From positions 11,081,107 to 11,145,106 of the forward strand of contig CM043877.1 in NCBI GenBank assembly GCA_023846275.1: a DNA stretch of 64,000 bases, given 5' to 3'. This document shows positions 51,201 through 64,000 of the stretch, in pieces (within the stretch, counting starts at the first letter, position 1; every line of letters starts with the position of its first letter). The notes under the pieces were generated by a model that was not told the DNA's origin, made no database searches, and was given only the letters and a program-made list of their open reading frames with translations. The DNA is from Vanilla planifolia. Lineage: Eukaryota; Streptophyta; Magnoliopsida; Asparagales; Orchidaceae. A program made the translations under genes and the position numbers.

Positions 51201-54200
51201 TGTGTTCCAACCACCATGATTTTTTAGTTTTAGATTGTTAAAGAAATTTAGAACAACAAATTTTATTGAATGAGATATATTTTTAAAGATTTAAATTTAT
51301 GTTTATACTCTTAAAATTATATTGTTAAATATATATTGATCTCATTATTATCTTATAATAACCTATTATTCTTAAATTATATTGATCAGTATATTTTATA
51401 TCTAAAACTTTCATATCATCAATTATGTCATAATTACTTGAAATTTTATTATAATCATAATAGACATAAAGAGATCTTGAAATCACATATCTCATTTAGG
51501 AACTATATTAATTCATATTTTAATAAATTTTTGTATGAATGTGATTTACAATTCTTTATATGACATTTATTAAAAGTTTTATATGAAACTAGACAAATTT
51601 TACATGTAATAATTGTATGTTTAATTTGATGTCTAGATTTCTTAAATCCTAAAATATTATTTCCACTTTATATACTATACAATATTGAATTATATTTCGT
51701 GATGATATTTAAGTTTAAGTAATTCATGCATATTCTATACATTTACATTACAAAAAATTATTTAGATAATTTTTGTAATGAGATGTTCAATATGTATTGT
51801 CATAGTTTTATTCTTAATCAAATTTTGTTTAATATGATATGTGTTGATATCTAATTTAAATTATAATTATCATTCTAAATAATCAAAATATTATTTTATA
51901 CTCTTAAAGTATAATTTTTATTAACAATATCTCTAAAAAAAGTGATGAATTTCTCACAATAGCCAAGAGTCTTGATTTCTACTCCCTCAAGTACCTCTTT
52001 ATTTCTTGGACTCTTCCTCTCCCTCAATTGGATGCATCTCCTCTTCTTTCAATGTTTCCCATTGTTGGAGTCATTGCTTTTGTCGATTAGGTTCACCATT
52101 TAGGTTTTTAGAAATTAGAGTTTAATTAGATTTAATTGAAATCTTAGACCAAGTGAATTCTTTGAATTTTATTTTATGCAAATAACATTAAAAAAAGTTA
52201 TCAATCATTTTATATAAAATTACTTGACAAGTTCTACCAATCATCAAAACTTTGTAATTTGTTTGGGCACCTTTTAATATTTTTAATAATTTTCTTCTCT
52301 AAACTTCATATAATAATTATTATATTATTTTTCATTTAAACGTTCAACCCTTTAGTTTGTGATTGTAACACTCGTTATGAAGCCAAATAAGGATAACTCA
52401 AGCTACTTTACAAGATGTGCAACATAGTTCCTAATAATCATACTTCTATTAATATTTTAAGTTTATATCCCTTCCTTTAAATGACATACCCTATTTTTTT
52501 GCAATGTATATTTTTTATAAATAAATAAAATAATTGTCATATCTATGGGAATGTTGTATAAGCTCATTTGGTTGTAACATCTAACTCTTATTAGGAAGTG
52601 GATGCCCTTGATATCATAAGAGATGACAAGGTACTTAAAAAGGCTTGGTATGGGCAAAACAACTTTAAACCAAAACAAATAGATACATTATTAGCTGATA
52701 AGCATCTACCCAACTCATTGACTAACTTTGTTAGTTTTATCATCCCATAATGGTAGAACCACCTTATGGTAAAGCCTTAGACACTCACATCATGCTTTAG
52801 TATCATAGCATCCTTGCATTCGTTTCATGAAACTTTTTGTATTTGAACATCTCTACACTACTTTGGCATGCCTTTTGTGTTAGAACATCCTTGTATGTAC
52901 TCCATCAAGTTTTTGGTATCGAAACCAAGGCATCATAACATCTCAAAAATAACTACTTTCAAATACTTAGAGCTCCTAAGGTCTTAATAGTTAAAGAAAC
53001 CTCAAGGGAGATAACTTCAAAATTTCAAAAGTGTATTTTTGTATCATATAATAGGCTTATCTAACCTTCATAATTAACACATTAGGTTGTAAATCTATAA
53101 ACTATGATTACAATATTCATTAGATTTTATTTTATTTAAAAATCACGTTATAATCATTGAGTGACTCTATCAAGCAACTTGTGAATGTCATTAAGAAAGA
53201 GTTCTATCTTAATTTTTTTAGCCCACATAGAATGTTATTAATTGTTGTAATTTGAGTTGAATTTTTAGAGAAAACTATTTGGAAACTATTTTAGCTCATT
53301 ATTGTAGTTCTAAATCTATTGCAATTTTTAAAATAAAACACATAAAAATGTATTTTTTTCCTTTCTTTTATTTATGTCATGAACTTCATCATTAAAAAAA
53401 TATTTTTAATTACCGTATATGAACTCAAGACTTTCTCTTTATATGTATTTATATTTTTAGTAATGCTTTAAACTATACTTTTATTATTTCTATATTATTA
53501 TGTTATAGTGTTAAGGAATGAATTCTAATAGCAAACTAGATATCAAACAAAAAGTATTGGCTAAATAATTGTCAAAAATATTAACAGAAAATAAAAGAGT
53601 TATTAAGCTTAGTCTTAAATATCATAATAAGGGTTATCAAAATAATATTTATATATATTATTTTTAAAAATAATATAAGCTTGATTTGAAAATTCTTGTT
53701 CTAATGATGAATTAATAAGTGACTTGCATAGGCTTGCCTTTAAGTTAGAAAAACATAACATTCATCTAACTAATAAGGATGAAAAACTACAAAATAAGAG
53801 TTAACTAACAAAAATTGAAATACCCATAACCAAACCATTAAAAAATAAAAAATTATTTTCAACATAGCTTTAAATGTTTTTTCACTTTCTACATGTAAAT
53901 CTAAAAATAAGTTTTGTTATATACTAAATTTAATTAATAAGTTTGTACAAATAATTATAAATGTGATAAATAATTGAAGTAAATTAACTCTCTAAAAAAC
54001 TAGATAAGTGAAATCAATTTTTAATAGATCATTATAAAAAATTATACCTTTCACTATTCAGATATTTCAATATGAAGATTTTTAAATTATATAAGAACAA
54101 AATATTGATATAAATATTTGAAATTTATCATTATATATATATATTTTATAAAAATATCTTTGATATTAAGCTATCTTTGTTTTATAAAAGATCAATGTCT

Positions 54201-56629
54201 AAAAAAGATCACATGTAAACTCTATTAGAGAAAAAAGTAAACAAACAATTCATTATTATCTTTTTAAATAATTATTATTTTAATTATTTATTTTTATTTG
54301 ATATTTTTCTTTTAATTTATTTTATTTTTTTATAACTTTGATGTATTAGAAAGACTATCTCTCACTTGATATTTTATTTACTAAGAATTTATATTGTTAT
54401 TAATTTTGATGAGAATATAACATTTTGAGATAGTTTATTAGGGTATGGTAGACTAATATAGGACAAGTTATTCCAAGAAATAAACAATAGGCCTTTAAGA
54501 TAATGTTTACAAATGTTCAAATCATTTAATAAGTCATAATAGCTCAATTACAAAACACAAAAATGTTTCTTGCTTTATTTATATTATCTTCACATATAAT
54601 TTTCATTAATGCTATTCTTTTAATTATTTTTCTAAGTCAAGTGGCATTTCAGTTTTTATAAATAACTTATTTATTTAAATAAAAAATATTTTTTGGTTAT
54701 AATAAATTTTAGAATCTTAAATATTTTTGTGTATTATAGGTATGCAAAAAATATAAAAAACCATACCTGACTTGTTTCTAGACCTCATCAACCATTGATG
54801 TCTAGCGACAATGGGTCAATCTTGTGAAAAAGTCCTACATATCTTCATGAAACTTGTACTCTTATAGACATTCTATTCTATCAAACTTTTGGTATCTAAT
54901 CCATCACTTAGTTTGGAATAGTATGAGAAGAATAAATCCTTAAAAGATGCTTCCTATACAAGTTAAATTATGAACTCTCCAAAAAAAATGTAGTGACAAT
55001 TAAGGCATCATGGACTTATTTGTGTGGACTATGGAGTGTCTTTGAAAAGGTAACAATAGTCTTATTGAAATACGTAATTTAAGTGCTTTGGATGATAATT
55101 AGTACTTTAATGTATTTATCATTTTGCCTTTCACTTCCCAACTTTACATGATATTATGCCAAAGAATTTTATTCCCATAAAAACTTGCTTTCAAAATAAA
55201 TAAATAAATAAATAATATTTTAAAGTGACATTATTTTGAAAGTCTAATTATTGCTAAAATATTGAAGGTTCATATTTAAGAGATATTATTAAGTTAAATA
55301 AAAAAAATACTTGTATGAACATATGTTTCTTTCATATATCGTAATTTAGTGCTTATGAGGTATAGCCCATGCCTCGCTCTTACTCTAATGACTTATTGTA
55401 TGTTACATTATTCTATTTTTTGTCACTTCTTATAAAATTGGATGCATTTTACATTTTATTTTAAATAATCATTTTTATTAAATAAAAAAAATTTATTACT
55501 TATATTTCTATTTTGATGAGTGAGTCATTAAACTAGATCAAGGAATTATGATATTAACAAATGACGTGACAAATTATAAGTAGAACTTAAAAGTTAGAAA
55601 TCTTCATTTATTTTATTATTTGTTTTCTTTCAATGAGTTTTGCAAATAATTTTTGGCTCTTTTGTCAATATTATCTTTATTTTCTATCTTTCTCATTTGG
55701 AGGATAATGATAATCTATTCAAGTTGTCATTAAGAATGAAAGATTTAAAGAAGTCTTTTAAAAAGGGATAATCACAACGAGACAACAAAAAATGTGAAAT
55801 TGATGATATTTAATGTTGTGCAAGTTGCATCAATTGATAATACTAAAGCTAATCTAGTAAATTGTATACGATTTTATTTATTTATTTTGTAATTTTAATT
55901 AATTTGGAATAATAATAAGAAATGTATAATGCCTTTAAGAATTTTTAATTATTTTTATATATTTTAATATTTTTATTATTTTATTAGAAATATTATCTTC
56001 ATTTTTTATTTTGTAGTCTATATTTAACATTATAATTCATTTAAAGTCATGCCATGAAATAAGAAAAGAAGATTAGTTTACTTGTTGATTAAAACTATGA
56101 TTTTCTTTTATTGTGCATGTTTGTTATCTCTAGATTACCATCTATGTTTCTTTATACTATAATTCAAAGATATTTGAATTATGATTCGTATTTATATTTT
56201 GATTGAAACGACAATTTCTTCTATTATGCATATGTACACATCCTTAAGTTATGATCCAAAAGATATCATAATTCTAATTCAAATATACCTCTATTATCAT
56301 TATTATTCTCATTATTATCATTTTTTATCTCATATCCTATAATAGAAGTTTCTTCTACCCCCACACCATCGATTGGTATCAGATACTCCCTTAAAGAATT
56401 TCAACCACCAGGAAAATTGGCCATTGTAGTTGTTGTTGTCTTGAATTTATTAGTATAAGAGAACTATTCAGTCACCCTTGACTTACAGTAATCGAACTAA
56501 TATATATTTATTTTACTTTTTAAATGAGCGTAGTTGGATTGCAAATTTTTATTTATTTTAAATTAATGTTATATTTCAAATTAATAATTATTTTAGAATT
56601 AACTAATATATATACACACACATGCTTAA
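48231..56629. other. AT-rich intergenic DNA
   Basis: No gene or transposon domain was recognised. A 102-codon frame at 50,911-51,219 has a more balanced composition than its surroundings and encodes a hydrophobic segment (GVLIAIATSHGHPLLLLVNL); it looks like decayed or fragmentary coding sequence of unknown origin. A segment at 52,540-53,000 is of higher complexity and may be LTR-derived. The rest is low-complexity A/T. Confidence 0.4.
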
Positions 56630-56897
56630 TGTTGATGTTACCTTAAATTACCCATGACATATTTACAAATTTTGTAGTCTTAGTGTTTTGCCTTAAACTT
56701 GTCTATATATATGCTATGTTAGTTTAGGATTTTATGATAGTTTTAAGGCAAATTTCTTTCTTCTCTTAAACTCTATTGTAATCCTTAATTATAATGATTT
56801 TTTTACTCGTTCTCTCACTTGATTTTTCTCATTTAGATTTTTTCATGTAAATCTTTATGTCATTTATTTTAGTTTGTTGTGGTTTGATCTGATTTCA
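56630..56897 (+). repeat. Probable 5' LTR of the copia element
   Basis: The segment begins TGTTGATGTTAC and ends near tttca, eight bases before a degenerate tRNA-iMet primer-binding site (tgatattagagtc, about 56,906-56,918). The same TGTTGATGTTAC start occurs directly after the polypurine-like tract near the 3' end of the element (60,785). The inferred length is about 270 bp, short but usual for Tork/Ale-type copia LTRs. Confidence 0.55.
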
Positions 56898-56905
56898 TAA
56901 TAAAT

Positions 56906-59900
56906 TGATATTAGAGTCACATTATTTGATCCATCAGATTTTCTATGAATAACAACCATAAAATATGACATTGAGAAGTTAGATCAGAGCACATGGTTTA
57001 TCTTATGACAAATAAATATGTGAGTAATTATGGTGCAGTTAGATTTGGATATGCCCTTCTCTTAATATAGAAGATGTCATCAACCCTAATAATAGAAGAG
57101 AAAGAGAAAAAAAGATTAGAAAGTAAAAACTTAGATCTAATTATACTTATCAAATAAGATTTTATAAGATTGCTTGAACAAGGAGATGACTGTAGCTCTG
57201 TGGCTTAGATTGAAGACTCTTTGTATGACAAAGAGTTTACCAACAAACTCCTTCTAAAATAGCATTTGTACATGTACCATCTCACTAAAGACAAAGACAT
57301 CAAGCCTTATTTAGATGAGTTCAAGAGAATTATTACAGATATAAAGAAGCTTGAAGTTAAGTATGATGATAAAAAACTTGCTTTACTTCTGTTGTGTTCT
57401 TTGTCAGTCTCTTACACTAATGTCATAGACTCAATGTTGTATGGTCCACATTTGATTTCACTTGAGGATGTTTCCTAGGTCTTATTATAAAAATAATGCT
57501 TAACAAAGTTCTGTCAACTTCTGAATTACAAGAAGAATGTCTGATTGTTAGAGGATGATCAAAATATAGAGATTTTTTAATACAAAGTAGAAAGAAAGAT
57601 CAAAGTTCAAATATAAAAATTTGATTTGTAATTACTACAAAAAGAAGTCACATAAAAGTAGATTATTTTAAATTGAAGAGGAAAAATAATTTGATAAAGG
57701 TGACCACATATCTGAGAAATCAAAAGAAGCCATCATAATTAGTGAGAAAGAATGTGATGAAGATATCATGCAAGAAATTCCACATGACACCAAACAGGGA
57801 TTGGTTCACCACTTACAAGCCTATTACGAATAGAGTTGTGCTTATGGGAAATGACGCATCATGTAGGGTTACTGGTATTGAAATTATTAAGATCAAGATA
57901 TTTTATGGATCTACACTTGGTGAGATTAAGAACATTCCAAAGTTAAAGAGAAATCTTATTTCTTTTAACACCCTTGATAATAAATAATACTGATACATTA
58001 AAGAAGATAAAGTTATCAGAGTTGTTCATGATTCCCTATTGATAATAAAAAAGAAAAAGTCTAATAATATATTATATACTTTTGAAGGATCTATTATGAT
58101 AGGAGCAATAGTAGTATAATCTATTTTAACTTCTAATATTATAAGGTTATGGCATATGCAACTACGATACATAAGTGAGAGAAGTTTGATTTGAATTAAG
58201 TAAAAGAGACCTCTTACCTATAAAAAGTTAGAGTTTTATGAGCAGTTTACTATAGATAAATATAAAAAAAATAACTTTTAGCCCTGAATAATATAGAAGC
58301 AAAGATATTTTAGATTATGTTCATTTAGATTTATGGGGTCCATCTTAGCAGCTATCTAAGACCAGTACCAAATACATATTAATTTTTATTAATGATTACT
58401 CCAAGAATATATGAGTTTTCTTTTTGAAAGAAAAATCTAATATTTTTAAGACTTTTATGTAGTGGAAGACACTTATTGATAAGTAGATAGAAAAAGTCTT
58501 AAAGCATCTTCAAACTGATAATGGGTTCGAGTTTTGTTATGATGAATTTAATAAATTCTATCAAAACAAAGGCATAGTTAAGTACAAAATTTATGTAAAA
58601 ACTTCTCAACAAAATGATTTCTCTAAGAGATATAACTAAAAAAATTTTAGGGAGGGCTAGATGCATATTATTTATTATAAGTCTTTTAAAGTCATTTTAG
58701 ATAAAAACATATTCCATAACCTATCATATGATTCAATATTTTATCTCACACAATCCTAGACATAAAGATGTTTGAAGAGATTTGGTTAGATAAATCTTTT
58801 GACTATTCTCAATTAAAAGTTTTTGGTTGTGTTACTTATTCCCATTTTAGAGAAGGAAAAGTGGATCTTAAGTTCAAGAAATGTGTCTTCTTGGTTATGC
58901 TCGACAATGTAGAATAAGAGACTACAGCCTTTGGTGTTATTCTGAATATAAATTGATAGTTAGTAGAGATATTATATTTGATAAAGAGTTTATTTTAAAT
59001 TCTTCTAAGTAATTTATTACTATTCATGATGATATTATGAGTAATAGTCTAGATGATGTAGAAATTGAGATTCATTTAGGTTACTTACTAAAAAATATAC
59101 AAATTATTGAATATGATTAGACCCCCACAAAAATGACAATTATATAGCATTGAAAGGGATCAAAAAAGAAGGGTAATCAAAACTCTATATAGATATATAT
59201 ATTTTGATTTGATTGTATATGCTTTGTTTATGACTCAAGACACAAGTTTGAGTAGTGAGCCTTGCACTTATTCAAACACAACTACTAAAAATTTAAGAGA
59301 TTTATTATTGGTTATGTAAGAAGACATCAAGTCCTTACATAAGAATAAAACTTAGGATTTGTTTCAGCTAGAAAGAAGGCCATTAAATACAAGTAGATGT
59401 TCAAGAAAAACTTTGGTACTCTAAGCGTTAAGTTAAATGTATTGATTTTATTGATGTCTTTGAACATACATCTATTAGAATTTTCTTGATTTAATTATAG
59501 TGAATGATTTAAAGTTGGAATAATTAGATGTCAAGACTACTTTTTTACATGAAAACTTAGAAGAAGAGAAATACATGAACCAACTTGAAGGTTTTATTTA
59601 TGAAGGTAAAGAAGACTGTGTGTAGATTAAAGAAGTCTTTGTATGACTTAAAATAATATCCTAGATTATGGAACAAAAAGTTTGAACCTTTTATACTATC
59701 TCATCAGTTCTATAAGAATAATTTTGATAACTATGTATACTTAAAGAAACTTATAGATGAGTATTTTCTATATTTGGTGCTTTATATAGATGATATGCTT
59801 ATTGTAACAAAGAGCAAGACTCATGTGAAGAGCTTAAAAGGACTTCTCAAATTAGATTTTGACATGAAAGATTTGAGAGTAGCACGAAAGAAACTTGAGA

Positions 59901-60784
59901 TGGAGATCACGAGAGATAGGAAGAAAAATAGGCTTCTTTTATCTCAAAGTGACAACATTGGGAATGTACTTGAAAGATTCAAGATGAAAAAAGCTAGACT
60001 TATTTCTACACATTTGGCTACTCATTTTAGGTTGTCCAAAAATTTATGCCCAGACATTAAGGAGGGGGTAGAATACATGTAGCATGTTTTTTACATGAAT
60101 ATAGTTGGTATGAGATGGTTTGTACTCATCTTGATTTGGCATATACTATTAGTGATGTTAATAAGTACATGGCTGATCTAGGTAAGCAACATTGAGAGAT
60201 TGTTAAGTGGATTTTAAGATGCTCATGTCTATTGACACTTTTCATATTTTGGAGGAAACTTTCAGGATTGAAAAGTTATGTTGACTCAGATTATAGAGTT
60301 AACTATGATAAAAGAAAGTCCCTTATATGATATATCTTCACTCTTCAGGATTATTTTATTAGTTAGAGATCAATTTTGTAGAGTATAATTATATTATCTA
60401 TTATAAAGGTAGAGTAAGCTATCTAGCTACAAGGTTTGTTTCAAGAGCTGAGTGGGATTAGTTGAGCAATCATTATATTTTGTGACAATCAGAGTATTGT
60501 ATATTGTCTAAAGATCAAATGTTCCATAAGAAGACAAAGTATATCTATATCAGGTACCACTTTACTTGTGATAAGATTGAGGCTGAAGATATAGTTATTT
60601 AGAAGATCAACACTTTGAGAACCCTATAGATAAGATAACAAATGTGCTTCCAGCAATCAAGTCCAAACTTTGTTTGGACTTGGTTTATGTTATGTGATTC
60701 ATGGAGACACTTTTTGGAGAGTCGAGCTTTGCATTGCTTCTGTTGACTTTACTTTAGGAGGGAATTCAAGTCAAGGTAAAGATT
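56906..60784 (+). mobile_element. Ty1/copia element of Tork/Tnt1 type, internal region, inactivated
   Basis: All copia domains follow in order on the plus strand but are broken by many stops and frameshifts. Gag is at about 57,200-57,550 (LYMYHLTKDKDIKPYLDEFK and ALLLLCSLSVSYTNV). Protease-adjacent sequence is at about 57,775-57,990 (FHMTPNRDWFTTYKPITN, VLMGNDA, IPKLKRNLISFNTLDN). The GAG-pre-integrase block LWHMQLRYISERS is at about 58,148. Integrase is at about 58,310-58,900 (DYVHLDLWGPS, LQTDNGFEFCYDEF, LKVFGCVTYSHF). Reverse transcriptase is at about 59,500-60,080, with VKTTFLHENLEEEKYM and the catalytic YIDDMLIV. RNase H remnants are at about 60,270-60,560 (SYVDSDYRVNYDKRKS, CDNQSIVYC), ending with ITNVLPAIKSKLCL. 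A polypurine-like aggaggga lies at 60,756-60,763. The longest intact frame is only 102 codons, so the element cannot be active. Similarity of the gag and RT motifs to the Tnt1 group supports the Tork assignment. Confidence 0.88.
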
Positions 60785-60815
60785 TGTTGATGTTACATTG
60801 AATTCACTTATGCTA
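60785..60815 (+). repeat. Start of the 3' LTR of the copia element (truncated or diverged)
   Basis: TGTTGATGTTACATTGAATT matches the 5' LTR start (TGTTGATGTTACCTTAAATT) at 18 of 20 positions. Beyond this the two sequences no longer align by eye, so the 3' LTR is probably cut or replaced, and the right edge of the element cannot be fixed. Confidence 0.45.
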
Positions 60816-62480
60816 GAGATTAGATCTACTCAAAGGTCTTTAATAACTATAAAAGTAATCAACTATAACCTTTATATTCTACATAAGTGAATGGGAAGTT
60901 TTCTTCAAAAAAAGACATATATTAGCCTTTTTTGGGTTGCAATTTGGAGTTACTCTAACAAAGAGTTTTGCACACCCTTTCATCATAACCTTCTTCTCAA
61001 ACACTGTTGATGATCTTGACCCCTTTTTAACCATCTTTTCAAACTTTGCACTTTGTTTTTCCTTCACTAATCATAACCAATTATTTCTTATATTAGCTAT
61101 TAGCATCCCACAATTCTCCTACCATCTTAACATTCAACCTCCCCATTAATTGGCACTATTAGAATTACCCAAGTCCCTCATGTTGGTCCCTTAGTGCTCG
61201 AAATCTACTCCACATATGCATGCTCATTGCCACCTAGTTGTTGTTATGCTAGGTTACTAACCCCTTCTTCCCGACCATTTGAACTCTAAAATCGGCTTGA
61301 GTATTCAACTATCAATCACTTAGTTGCACCAACACTAACCCTTTAGCAATTTAATGCATACTTCCCATAGGATCTTCTAAGTGTAGTCTCCTCATTGTTA
61401 TTGTTTTCCCTAGAAATGGGTCAAATCAACTAACACTAGTGAGACAAATCGATGTTTAACGTAATGTAGAACTTGCTAGCTTAAAGTAGAATAACCTAAC
61501 ATGAAATAATATGACTTGTAGCATATTTCCTAATTGTTTAAGAACTATTTTTTAAGAGACTTTAGCTAAAGTTTGAAGCATGTTTTCTATCAAATTATTG
61601 CTATCAATTATGGTACCACGTATCACATAATTCTTTTATTAATTTGGTTTTAAAGTCAGATTTATATCTAGCTTAAGATTATCAGCGACACAACCATTAT
61701 TTTGATATCAGAGTCACTTTTCATAGTCTCATAGCCTTTACGACGATGTAATGAACTTAGACAAAATGTTGTTTTCAATTACTTACTAGAGAAAAAAAAG
61801 ATCTAGTAATTAATGAGTTGATAGGGAAGGTAAGATTAAATTTCTTTATGTACAATTTTCTTTGTTTAAGAGAATTATCATAACTTGAAGATTATTAGGT
61901 TGTCCATGCATAAACAATAATTATGATATTTATTAGATCTTACTCTATTTGAAAGCCTAAACATAAACTTACAGATAAAGCTTATCTTGGAACCTATAAG
62001 TGGCAACTAAGGGAAGGTTTTGCTTTGATATTTTTAATGCCATTGAAATATAATTGATTTTGGTGTTAGAGTTGAATTTTTAGGATTGACAATTTAGTAA
62101 TGATATTGACTTGTCATTGCTCTTAGTTAATTTCTTATTAAGAAATATGTATAATTTTTCTTTCTTTTAAGCATTATTTAATTTGTTTAAATAAGTCTAT
62201 ATCACTTTATTTGCACCACTATTTTAGTTAAATTATATGTGAAATTATAATATTTGCATTTTGAATGTCCATCTTTCAGCAAGCATTTGATTTGTTTATG
62301 TTCGCCATTTGAGCCTGATCAACGAAGTCACCAGCTTCCATGCATGACTTAGTAGTCAGCATTTCTTTTAAATCTATACACGCGATGCTTTCACCATTTG
62401 TCTTGCAAGGGATGAGCCAAATCACTCGCAATAAATTAATGCATTCGACGTTCATGCTAAACGGCCATTGCTAGAAATTG
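60816..62480. other. Intergenic DNA upstream of the ABCG transporter gene
   Basis: Contains a C/A-rich, moderately complex block (61,000-61,450) without recognisable domains, then AT-rich DNA. Promoter elements of the downstream gene must lie in its right half, but no convincing TATA box was identified. Confidence 0.4.
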
Positions 62481-62601
62481 TTTTGAGCATGCCGTTCTCC
62501 CTCTCTTCTTCGTTGAGCGCCAGAGGAGGGGGCTGAAGAGCATTTTCGTGCCTTGTGAAAGATTGATTTTTGATACTTCTGGAGAGCTTGGCTGAGCGGA
62601 A
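62481..62601 (+). promoter_or_regulatory. Probable 5' leader of the ABCG transporter gene
   Basis: A C/T-rich then GC-rich stretch (ctctcttcttcgttgagcg, cagaggaggggg) precedes the start codon and contrasts with the AT-rich upstream DNA, as expected of a transcribed leader. The start site itself cannot be placed. Confidence 0.45.
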
Positions 62602-63976
62602 ATGGGGGAGGCTTATTTGTCTATGAGTATTAGCAGTTCTTCGTTTTGGAGAGGGGACGACAGCTTGTTCGGGTCTGCGAAGGCCGACGACGACGAGGAG
62701 GCGCTGAAATGGGCTGCACTCGAGAGGCTTCCCACCTTCAATCGTATAAGGAAAGGGATCCTAAACATAGATCAGGCGCCCACAGAAATCAACATCCAGA
62801 GCATGGGTTTTCAGGACAGGAAGAACTTGTTAGAGAGGTTGATGCGAGTTGCAGAGGAGGATCATGAGAGTTTCCTTATTAGGCTCAAGAATCGCATAGA
62901 TAAGTAAGAAATATAAGAAAGCAGGATTCTTTTTGTGAAGGAACTGATCAAGCTCTTGATTAACTTTGTCCTTTGATTTTCTATGTACAGGGTTGGTATT
63001 GAACTTCCCACCATTGAGGTGCGATTCGAGCACCTCAATGTCAGCGCTGAGGCTCATGTGGGCGGCAGAGGGTTGCCTTCCTTCTTCAGTTCAGTTGTCA
63101 ACATCATGGAGGTGCATGGGATGAGTTAACACAAAATTTGTTCATTTGGATGCTTTATTTTTGGATAGATTTCATACTGAATTATTATATAGGATTTTGC
63201 GAACAATCTCCATCTATTACCAAGCATGAAGAGACCTCTGACCATCCTTCATGATATCAGTGGAATCATCAAACCACGAAGGTATGGACCTCCAGCTTTA
63301 TGACCCTTCTTTATGAGTTCCATGGGGTAAACTTTGCTTTCAGCTCTAAAATTAAGTTTTAACTTTAGAAGCTCCATTTGTCGTGTAGGTTGACCCTGCT
63401 TTTAGGGCCTCCCGGCTCAGGGAAGACTACTCTTCTATTGGCTCTTGCAGGGAGGCTAGGTTCTGATCTTAAGGTCTTATGCTAATTTGATATTATCTCC
63501 TACTCTGCTTGTCTTTTATTCTGCCGCCTTTCCATAATAAACCTATTCTTTCACTCACAAAGTTGTTAAAATAAAAGATTCAAAGTTGCCATCAAACAAA
63601 ATAAACGTTTTGCGCAAATTTGAGGAGTTATGTTTTTTAAAAGTTGTTTCTTTTTTATTTCATTGATGCTTAAACATTACAAAATTATAACCTAATTGAG
63701 CATTGGCAGATGAAAAAGATATTCAATTTTGTGTTGTTTGACCATGTTTATACAAAATCAATCGAAGTTTTGATATTTTCCCTAAGAAGTAACTCTTACC
63801 TTGAAAAGGAACGCAGGTATCAGGTGAAGTAACATACAATGGCCATGGGATGGATGAGTTTGTAGCACAACGAACAGCAGCCTATATAAGTCAGCATGAT
63901 GTCCATATTTCTGAGATGACGGTGAGAGAAACGCTATCTTTCTCTGCTAGGTGTCAAGGAATCGGCACTCGCTATG
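62602..63976 (+). CDS. PDR-type full-size ABCG transporter, 5' part (gene continues past the window)
   Basis: Plant PDR/ABCG proteins are plasma-membrane ATP-driven exporters of hormones, terpenoids, lipids and toxins, with a reversed (NBD-TMD)2 layout. Five coding exons are visible: 62,602-62,903, 62,991-63,111, 63,193-63,281, 63,389-63,473 and 63,817-63,976, all GT-AG with agreeing phases. They give 252 residues of an expected total of about 1,400-1,450. The N-terminal PDR region includes [15 protein letters not shown] and the [15 protein letters not shown] block. Then come [18 protein letters not shown] and the Walker A motif [11 protein letters not shown] (residues 177-187). [16 protein letters not shown] and [20 protein letters not shown] hold the Q-loop glutamine (Q225). 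The signature motif, Walker B and all membrane segments lie beyond the right edge. The start is chosen because it gives a standard PDR N-terminus after the GC-rich leader. The PDR assignment is secure; the substrate and subgroup member cannot be told from this part. Confidence 0.93.
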
Positions 63977-64000
63977 GTACATAATACATCATCACCATGG

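Overview
This is a 64 kb stretch of plant nuclear DNA, very AT-rich and dominated by decayed transposable elements. The organism is an angiosperm: there are spliced genes of plant-specific types (a full-size PDR/ABCG transporter, a triple RanBP2-type zinc-finger protein) and plant LTR retrotransposons. The strong GC contrast between the compact zinc-finger gene and its surroundings leans towards a monocot, but this is an inference and I cannot name the species.

Three protein genes can be supported, all on the plus strand. (1) A nine-coding-exon SPT2-type histone-chaperone gene has its GC-rich leader from about 10.1 kb and its CDS at 12,212-21,896, giving a predicted 457 aa. Its second coding intron is 5.4 kb and contains two diverged direct repeats of about 1.35 kb. 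(2) A two-exon gene (35,945-36,425, 130 aa) carries three RanBP2-type zinc fingers, with a clear TATA box and polyadenylation signals. (3) The first five coding exons of a PDR-type ABCG transporter start at 62,602 and run off the right edge.

The rest is repeat-derived. At 3.0-7.8 kb lies an old array of nine recognisable units of about 300-350 bp, several with a sequence resembling the retrotransposon tRNA-iMet primer-binding site. The array is split by a decayed LTR-like insertion (about 5.1-7.0 kb). A related and much younger LTR sits at 45,966-48,225 on the minus strand. It has TG...CA ends, a perfect 5-bp target-site duplication, a minus-strand TATA box, a GC-rich 21-bp minisatellite and duplicated internal modules; it looks like a solo LTR. 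Other remnants are a Ty3/gypsy integrase (8.3-9.1 kb, minus), a Ty1/copia protease-integrase segment (33.6-35.1 kb, minus) and a broken but nearly full-length Tork/Tnt1-like copia element (56.6-60.8 kb, plus). Long AT-rich stretches between these hold microsatellites and unclassified decayed DNA.

The three genes show no sign of working together; they are ordinary unlinked functions (chromatin, RNA binding, membrane transport) embedded in retrotransposon debris. The most unusual material is in the repeats: the LTR family with conserved internal A/B modules, and the tandem array carrying primer-site-like motifs. I found no convincing new biochemical system.
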